DNA of 64,000 nt from Hedera helix (lineage: Eukaryota; Streptophyta; Magnoliopsida; Apiales; Araliaceae). Location of the stretch: NCBI GenBank assembly GCA_947179155.2, contig OX359283.1:9843764-9907763 (forward strand). Reading direction: 5' to 3'. The notes under the pieces were generated by a model. It was not told the origin of the DNA. It saw only the letters and a list, made by a program, of their open reading frames with translations, and did not search any database. Positions 56,954 to 64,000 of this stretch are shown here, in pieces. The position numbers and the translations under genes were made by a program. Each line of letters opens with the position of its first letter. Position 1 is the first letter of the stretch.

Positions 56954-59900
56954 TGTAATGTCCTAGAATTTCCACATCTTTATTAATTAAATTATTAATT
57001 TAATTTCCAACGAGTTATTTTTACGAGATTATTTAAATCTTTTTATGTGATTAATTAATTATGTGATTCAATAATTATGTAATTAATTACTAAAATTAAT
57101 TAAAGGGGGTCACTAATATGTTATTAAATTAGTGAACAAACCCTAAAGTTTTAATATCAAATTAATTGATAAGTTTCCTATTATTTAAATATTCAATTAA
57201 ATTGAATATAATGAGTGAATTAAATATAATAAATTAATTAATATGATTATTAATTCATGTAAATAATGTGAAATATTAATAATAATATTTATTAGTCCAT
57301 TTAGTAATTTAATACTAATGGGTTAGAATATTTAATTATTTATTCCATTTAATTATTTATTTAATCATGGATTGAATAATTAATGTATAAATTATTAAAT
57401 TAGCCCAACATGGGTCAATTAGTAGCCCAAGTGGGGAATAATAAAATTTGACAATTTAGTAGCCCAAACAATTTAATAGAAGCCCAATTGGTATTTTAAA
57501 TTAAAGTCCAATGATTGGCCCACTTGAAAAATACTTAAATTAACTTATTAATTATTAAAATATGAAAATATGACTATTAATTTGGGACAAGGGAGTCATC
57601 AGCCGACCATGGCATGGAGGAGAGAGAAAAAATTGAGTTTTATGTTTATTTTGTTTTATTTTTATTTATTTAATATTAGGTTGCTTGTTTTGATTTTTGG
57701 GAAAGTCTTTTCCCACAAAATTCTCACCAACTAAGTATGGGCAAATTTTCTTGTGTAAGTATCCAATATAGATGCATGATGGTTTAGATTAATAGATACA
57801 ATGTGTGTATCTAATATTTTGTAGGAGTATACTTGCATTTGTAAGACTTGTATACTTCATTATTTTTCAAGCTAAAGAGAGAGCTAGAGAGCATTTGAGA
57901 GTGAGAAAATAGTGAGAGCAAAATACTAAGAGAGGAGAAGGAGTTCTTGGTGTATGTCATCTTCATTCACAACCTACTTTGGAAGAAAAAGGAAGATAGC
58001 CATTAAATCAAGGTAATGGTTATTCTAAATCTAAGTTTTATTTTTAAATTAAATAATCATCATGTTTGTATAAACATGTTAATATAGTTATTAATGTATA
58101 GTGATAATATTTATGCCATGCTTGAGTTTAATATGCTTGGTTTGTATTTTGGTATATTTTATATGCTAAAATATGCATTTAATAGTGTGTAAACAAGTTT
58201 TGAAATATATGACCAAAAATATTTTTGTAAAACTTAGGTTTGATGTTCTAATATTATAGAACATTAAATCATGAGAAAAACAAAGTTTGAATCACTCAAA
58301 ATGGAGTTATACACAAAAAGTTATGATTTGTGGTAGTTTATGTGATGTAAAAATTTTTATAAAAAAATAATGATATTAAATCATGAAAAAAATTAATTTT
58401 TCATGTTATAAATTAATATAAGGTGTTTGGTAATTTTTTTGGATTTTTATTGATGATTTAAAGCTTACTTGATGGTATATTTTTATTTAAAATGGGTATT
58501 GCCGGACACTGTTCACATTCTGCATGGAGGAAAAAAAAATTAACACTGGCCGCGCAATGCGCGAGCACTGTTCACCGCCGGACACGGAGCCAAACGACGC
58601 CGTTTGGCGTATAAAAGAAAATGACCTTCGCGCAATGCGCGGAAGTCGACTTTCACTGTTTCTAAACGACACCGTTTTGGTCCCTCGGAATTCTTAACCG
58701 CGCCATGCGCAGGAGTAAGTTTTCGGTGAAATTACGATACTGCCCCTCCGTGTTTTTTTTCGGCGAAATGACCATTTTGCCCTCGGTTCAGTTTTCGAAT
58801 TATTTACGAAACTGCCATCGGTCCAGTTTTTCAATTTAATTACGAAAATGCCATTCGGGTTAATTTTAATTAATTTAAATATTTAAAAATTAATTTAAAA
58901 TTATAACAAAAATAATAATAATACAAAAATAATATTGGGGAGGATATTTTTCATTAAGTTTAATATTTAAATATTTTAAATATTAATCTAGTTGGATAAT
59001 CATGGTTAAGTTAAATAAATTTATTATTTATTATTTTAAATGTTAATAATAAATAAAGATGATAAATTAGCAATTATTATTTAATGCCTATTAAATAATA
59101 CTTAAAGAGAGATAAAATTTATAAATGAATTATTTATTATTTAAATATTATTAAATAATAAATAAGGATAATTAAGCAATTAATTATTATTTAATTAACA
59201 TTAAATAACGATTAATGAAAATTAAGTTATTAGAGTAATAATTTATTATTTAATTTAAATAATAAATAAGAATGATTTGATTATTATTTAACCTTAAATA
59301 ATAATTAAAATTAATTAAACAATTAATTATTATTTAATTGACATTAAATAATAATTAAAGAGGATTAAGATTAGTAAACTATTATTTAATTTCCTTAATT
59401 AAATAATAAGTAAGGTTAATTACTTAGTTAATTATTGGTTGATTAACATTAAATTAAAGAAGGTTAAAATTAAGTTAATAATTATTTATTATTTAATAAT
59501 AAGTAAGTACAATTAGTTATTATTTATTTTAAATAATAACTAGAGTTAATTAATTAATTTCTATTTAATCAATATTAAATAGTAATTAAAAAGAGATTGA
59601 GTTAATAAAATAAATTGAATTTAATTAAACAATTATAATAAGTTGTTTAAGGGTTTAATAAGTGTCCAACACTTAAGAAAAATATTTTCTAACTTATTGA
59701 ATTATTAACCTAAAATGATTAAGTGTCTATAAGGTTAATAATATTGTTTTGACTAATGTAAATTATGTGTTAGTACTTAGGTGTGGTAAATAAGTTCGTT
59801 ATTAAGCGTATAGTTATGCAAATACGCCGTACTAATTATTAGACCGACTTTATTAATGTTAGGTCTTTCAAAGCAAGTTAGTTAAAGCTAGACAATTATT

Positions 59901-60871
59901 GTAGCTGAGCAAACAGGCAAGTTCTCTAACCCTACTCATTTATTGTTGAACAAGTTTCTATACTTGTACTTATTGTTAAAGCTTGAAGTGGTTTAATTAT
60001 TTAAAATTATTCCACATCCATATTGTTTATACAATCGCACTTAGTGCATTTGAAGCTTATTAGTTCTTGATTCATGAACTGTATTAAAAATGTCTTAAGC
60101 TAATAATTCAGCTAGACATTACGTTTCTAAATTCAATAACTTGAATACTTTTAAAAGCTTATCCAAACCATTGTTGGGTGCGGATTTCTTATATTAAGTC
60201 TGAGAATTGAACAACCCTAAATTAGGGGATTTTGTGTCGGGAAACCGACTTTGGGCGCCAGTGACTAAATGTAATGCATATACAGCGGGTTGAATAGGCT
60301 GATCCCCTTGAAAACCAAACAACTCAAAGGGTCAGAGGAAACTCTATTATACCCTAGTTAGTTCAGGGTCCTTAGTGACCACTCAGCATTTTAAGATTCA
60401 AATACTCTGTTTATTAAAATTTGAATCCTGTTTCATTCACAATTGTTATATCTATTGTTGAATCATTGATGATATTTCCCATTCATTCATGATATATTAA
60501 ATCTTTATGATTGTTCTAAACTTGCTGAGCAAACTAGTTGCTCATTCTTGCTATATCATGAACCATTTTTCAGATAATCCTGATTGCTCAAAGAAGGATA
60601 AGGGAAAAGGAAAGGTCAGAGCTTAAGTAGTTTATGCATGCTAATTAGATGCTTAAATTTGTGTTTACTGTTGTTAAACCTTTTGTAATTCCTTATGATA
60701 GGAACTGTTTATGTTAAGGTTGATAGACCCTGGTATTGTAACCTTTTGAAGGGAACCAATATGTAATATTCCGCGATATTTAAATGCAATGTATGTATTT
60801 AATTGTTAGTAATGTGTTGAATAGTGAGAACCAAACTCGAGGTTATGGAACCCGGATTTGGGGTCGTCACA
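56954..60871 (+). repeat. Solo gypsy LTR, family E
   Basis: TGTAATGTCCTAG to GGGGTCGTCACA, 3918 bp, TSD CGTAT at 56949-56953 and 60872-60876. No PBS, PPT or coding sequence. Leader-like purine-rich sequence near 57860-57950, donor-like CAAGGTAATGG at 58009-58019, GC-rich module 58500-58720, AT-palindrome array 59030-59600, GAGCAA-N5-TTGCTC at 60527-60543, TTTTTCAG ending 60573, and the end AACCCGGATTTGGGGTCG shared with LTR D. Confidence 0.88.
59030..59600. repeat. AT-rich palindromic repeat array in LTR E
   Basis: Repeated TTATTATTTAATT and TTAAATAATAATTAA words at irregular 50-70 bp spacing, nearly free of G and C. It takes the same place in LTR E as the 39-bp array does in LTR D. Confidence 0.65.
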
Positions 60872-61318
60872 CGTATAATGGAATTGTTATGATTTTTATG
60901 GAGAATAATATTTCAGAAACGTGAACACGTTAGTATAACATGTTGTCCAAGTAATGAAGTGAAAATATATGAAAAATAATTTTTATATGTTACAGGTATT
61001 ATTTTATGAATTTTGGAGGTATAAATTACCTCATATATTACATGCATGTCAATATGCGTGTACAAAATTTGTCATGTAAAGTACCTAAAAGAGGTGTAAA
61101 TATTATTCATAAATCAATTTATGATTTTTAGTGAATTAAAATAAATATTATATATATATTATATAAAATATTTATTACACGAAATAACTACGTAATGTAT
61201 TAATTTTACATATATGCATGATTTGTGCTTATCCGGACCGAGAGAGAGAGGGAGGCGGCGGACTTAGGAGGTTTTTTAAAAATCATTCATGCATACTTAA
61301 GCTTATATAAGGATAAAG

Positions 61319-61321
<3 letters not shown>

Positions 61322-61390
<69 letters not shown>
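61322..61390. repeat. (TA)n microsatellite
   Basis: About 34 TA units directly left of the MITE-like insert; the Ile-Tyr repeat frame across it is an artefact. Confidence 0.95.
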
Positions 61391-61393
<3 letters not shown>

Positions 61394-61584
61394 AAAACTT
61401 AACATGTGCCCTAAGGGCACATGTTAAGCACACAATTCAAGAGAATATTCTTTTGAACTGTGTGTATATTCTTTTAATTTCTGCATTTGCACCAAGTTCA
61501 AGAGAATATGCACACAATTCAAGAGAATATTCTCTTGAATTGTGTGCTTAGCATGTGCCCTTAGGGCACATGTTAAGAGAACCC
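61391..61584. mobile_element. MITE-like foldback element, 194 bp
   Basis: Ends GGGAAAACTTAACATGTGCC and, inverted, GGGTTCTCTTAACATGTGCC, inside TA repeats (consistent with TA target sites). Each end is itself a palindrome (AACATGTGCCC-TAA/TTA-GGGCACATGTT). Between them a second inverted pair, CACAATTCAAGAGAATATTC, recurs three times. No protein. Absent from the homologous place in solo LTR C1. Probably a Tc1/mariner- or PIF-type MITE; superfamily not certain. Confidence 0.75.
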
Positions 61585-63242
61585 ATATATATATATACCA
61601 AACACATGAACAAAAAAAAACAAAAACTCTCTCTATTTTGCTCCCCCATTACCGCCACCCGAAAGCCACCACCACCAATCGGAAACTATCATCTCCACCA
61701 AGGAAGAGTATTTGGTGTCATCTAAGTGTGAAATAAGCTTCAAAGTAAGGTATAAATTATTTTATTTTGGATTTATTTAGTATCTTTTGTGATTAAACAC
61801 TTTTGTGAAAAAATTAGTGAATAATTGGAATAATTAGTATTGATAATTTTTAGAGGTATATATGTGGATTATATGATGTTTAGAGTAATTATTGTGAAAA
61901 AATTGGATCAAAAACATTAAACTTTGGAATATATAGTGAATAGTCCCGTATAGGGACGATTCTGTCAATTTTGGTGCGGAATCTGGAAAAAATTCCTTCT
62001 ACAAAGTTTAAATTAGTAATTAGTAATTCCTTCTACAAAGTTTAAAAATTCCTTCTATAGGGACGATTCTGTCAATTTTAAATTTCATGTGAAATGGACT
62101 TAAAATTAGTAATTTTCTGTTAAACGAGCTAATTTCTACGAATTTCGGAAGATTTAGCGCAGTGAAACGTGAATCTGTCCAGAGTTTGTTCATTTCGGTG
62201 CAGAGTATGGAAAAATTTTATTCTACAAAATTGTAGAGAATTAAATTTCGTGTGGAATGGACTTAATATTCGTAATTTTCGGATAAACGTGATAATTACT
62301 GTGAATTTTGGAAGTTTCAATGCATAACAATTAAAATTTAATTACTAAAAATATTTTGTGCTGAAATTTTTCTGGACAGCATTATTGTTATATTATTCCA
62401 GAAATTGTGAAAAAGTTTGGTAATTTATTGAAGAGTATAGTATTTATTGTATTTTTAAGGCTATTAAAAGTTAATGTAAAAATAAGTGGAAATTCATGAA
62501 AAATTCTATGAATGTTGGAAAAATTACGAAACTTGGTAGAAAATTTTATAATAATTTAAGAAAAATATTGATGGTATTTGGGGAATACAAAAGTATGTTG
62601 AATGATTATTTATATTTTTAAAGCTATTAAATAATAGTTTTTATATATATAAATAATTTCAGAAATTTGTCGGGTAATCCAGAAATTATGAAAATTGGTT
62701 GAAAAGTCTAGGATGATATTCTAGAGACTTTAAAAGGTTTATTGGACGAACGTGATGTTTGGAATTATATTTACAGCTTTTAAATATTAAACCATTAATG
62801 TACGAATCGAGATAAATTACCCAAAAATAAGCACAAGCGAACGGACATCTTAGGTTATATTCGGCATGTCAATTGACATGTATGGTATATGTTATTAACC
62901 TAAACTGACGTGTTATTGTTGTAACTGATTATATTTAAAATAATTATAGGTCGTGCAATACGTTTTTGTTCGAGTTACGACTATTAGTAAACTACGGACC
63001 GAGACAAGTTTTTCAGTACTTGTATATTAAATGTTTGTCTGATATGATATATAATTCTTGTTCAAATGCATATAAATTATGTGTTATGTGATATGTGGAT
63101 AATATGACAACTATGTGTACTTTGTGCAATGATGTGAAACATGTTGTTATAGTAGAAGCACAGCACATGATGTATGACACACACTCAGCATGTTAAGGTA
63201 TGTGTTACGTGAAGCATGAAATGTGTTAACTGTTGAACTTGC
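61585..63242 (+). other. Middle of LTR C2, without gene
   Basis: Leader-like CCGCCACC...CCACCACCACC stretch near 61650 and a donor-like GTAAGGTATAAA at 61745-61756, as in copy 1 near 50225. Then a tandem of TTCCTTCTACAAAGTTTA and GGGACGATTCTGTCAATTTT words at 61950-62080. No coding frame. Confidence 0.6.
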
Positions 63243-63843
63243 TGAGCCATTATGCTCATTCCTTGCATAAAATAAACTTTTGCAGGTAAAGAAACAAAGT
63301 TCTGGAATAACGGATTATGTTAGAGAGATTACCATAGAAGGTTGTATATGAACCTGTTATATTCAATGTGATAAATTGCAAAGTTTACATGAATATTTTA
63401 TATGTACATATATGTTGGATCCGGATAGGACGAATAGTGTTAAATTATGAATCATGATTATTCAAGACGGTTGTTACAGTAAAAATGTAGTATATGAATT
63501 ACAGAACAAAGAATAATTGTGTAGTTATAATCAACATTAAATTTTGAATGTTAAGTTTTATGATATTGGTACAGAAAGAAAAAGTAAAGCTTGCGATCCA
63601 GGGACTAGGATCCAGATGTAAGGATTTTAAATATTCAAATATTTTAATACAATGATTGAATTGAGAAAAAAGGAAAATTTATACCGAAAAATTTGGTAAT
63701 TGAAGATCGTAAAGTTAATTATTGGATTAGAAAAAGGGATTAAAGATTTATTAACGGACTGAAATTTGGACGTAAAGGAAGATAATGTATAATAAATACA
63801 AAATTTAAGGTAATAAAATTGGTCGAATTTCGGGGTCGTTACA

Positions 63844-64000
63844 GCAATGATCACAAAAGGGCTTTACCAAAGAACCTAATTCCATTGTGCATACAATTGC
63901 TTAATTATTTAGTAAATATGCATGTAAAAGCAAAAGTTATACATAATTATATAATGATCTATTCAAGCCCCTTTTCTAGATCATTCGCATGTACCTCTGG
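63844..64000 (+). repeat. Last part of the outer 3' LTR
   Basis: Starts with the second GCAAT and follows 36228-36390 nearly base for base (GGGCTTT, TACAATTGCTTAATTATTTAGTAAA, ATAATGATCTATT). The window ends within CATGTACCTCTGG, just before the LTR terminus. Confidence 0.85.

Larger units (their letters stand above)
55615..63843 (+). mobile_element. Collapsed gypsy element C2 in the outer 3' LTR
   Basis: TSD GCAAT on both sides. The left 451 bp begin like an LTR (TGTGGCACCCCAGAATTTTT) and end in GATTCCGAGGACGGAATC...AAGGGGGGAAGAA, the conserved 3' internal end and PPT (56053-56065) of such elements. A 3' LTR of family C follows at 56066. So the body of the 5' LTR and nearly all coding sequence were deleted. 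The 3' LTR holds solo LTR E and a MITE-like insert. Confidence 0.78.
56066..63843 (+). repeat. 3' LTR of element C2 (family C copy 2), interrupted
   Basis: TGTGAGGACCCAAATTTTC to CGGGGTCGTTACA; about 3.86 kb without LTR E. Colinear with solo LTR C1 in both flanks (for example 56600-56940 with 49240-49590 and 60885-61200 with 49590-49920; 63040-63290 with 51300-51545). The middle (61900-62780) differs: copy 2 lacks the GC-rich module of copy 1 and has different, TTCCTTCTACAAAGTTT-type repeats. TGAGC-N6-GCTCA at 63243-63258, acceptor-like TTTTGCAG ending 63285. Confidence 0.82.
52242..64000 (+). repeat. 3' LTR of outer Sirevirus B, interrupted and running off the window
   Basis: Starts near 52242 (TTTTTAGCAAATTTATG, decayed TGTTAGATAAATTTATG) with GATTTAATGATGACAAAATA following. 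It continues to 55614, resumes at 63844 after the nested gypsy element, and at 64000 stops about a dozen bases short of its end as judged from the 5' LTR (CTCTGGGAA...CA). Own length over 3.5 kb. Two AAGGGGGAG tracts lie inside it (53844-53855, 53914-53926), which is odd for an LTR. A TATA-like CTATTTAAAG is near 54667. Confidence 0.72.

Noticed and set aside
61225..61736. Two plus-strand frames with Ile-Tyr repeats
   Set aside because: They cross a (TA)n run and a foldback element; artefacts of repeats.
1..64000. Search for tRNA, rRNA, bacterial operons, phage or defence systems
   Set aside because: None seen; tRNA-like words are primer-binding sites, and all recognised proteins are retrotransposon Gag/Pol or accessory products.

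Overview
This window looks like a slab of plant (angiosperm, probably eudicot) intergenic heterochromatin. It is AT-rich, I found no host gene, tRNA or rRNA gene in it, and essentially all of it is LTR retrotransposons nested in one another. The species cannot be named from the sequence. The nest was read from LTR ends (TG...CA), target-site duplications (TSDs), primer-binding sites (PBS), polypurine tracts (PPT) and protein motifs.

Outermost layer: a forward-strand Sirevirus-type copia element ('B'). Its 5' LTR is 1736-2324 plus 35648-36395. A ruined gag follows to about 37.9 kb, forward pol remnants lie at about 45.1-47.3 kb and a 3' accessory region at about 47.9-48.7 kb. Its 3' LTR starts near 52242 and runs past the window end. 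Inside its 5' LTR sits a second Sirevirus, 'A' (2325-35647, TSD GGATC), with a damaged gag-pol. Element A carries three nested blocks. (1) A Tat/Athila-like gypsy element at 6796-14378 (TSD GTTTT) keeps only a gag-type reading frame and itself contains an inverted solo-like LTR. (2) A non-autonomous hAT-like DNA element at 15626-22625 (8-bp TSD TCTACCTC) contains a minus-strand gypsy element at 16027-22482 (TSD CCGGG) with a readable RT. (3) A non-coding large gypsy derivative (LARD-like) at 24156-31518 is fused to an inverted, diverged LTR fragment at 31519-33035.

In the right half, a truncated minus-strand Sirevirus (from 37948 to about 44.7 kb) has a solo gypsy LTR in its own LTR. A solo LTR sits at 48678-52125 (TSD TTTGT). 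A collapsed gypsy element at 55615-63843 (TSD GCAAT) lies in the outer 3' LTR and holds another solo LTR at 56954-60871 (TSD CGTAT) and a MITE-like foldback at 61391-61584.

Nothing here works as a cellular pathway. The readable biology is element biology: multiple PPTs and an accessory 3' ORF in the Sireviruses, gag-only and coding-free derivatives that must depend on other elements, and short DNA/RNA structures that recur across families. The signals I think most deserve checking are (a) a short hairpin (TGAGC-loop-GCTCA) followed 15-30 nt later by a splice-acceptor-like CAG, at a matching position in four gypsy LTR families; (b) a GC-rich palindromic module shared by three otherwise unrelated LTR families; and (c) a covarying CGTAGA/TCTACG hairpin scattered through Sirevirus LTRs and coding regions. 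Boundaries between about 42 and 48 kb are approximate because that stretch is badly decayed.
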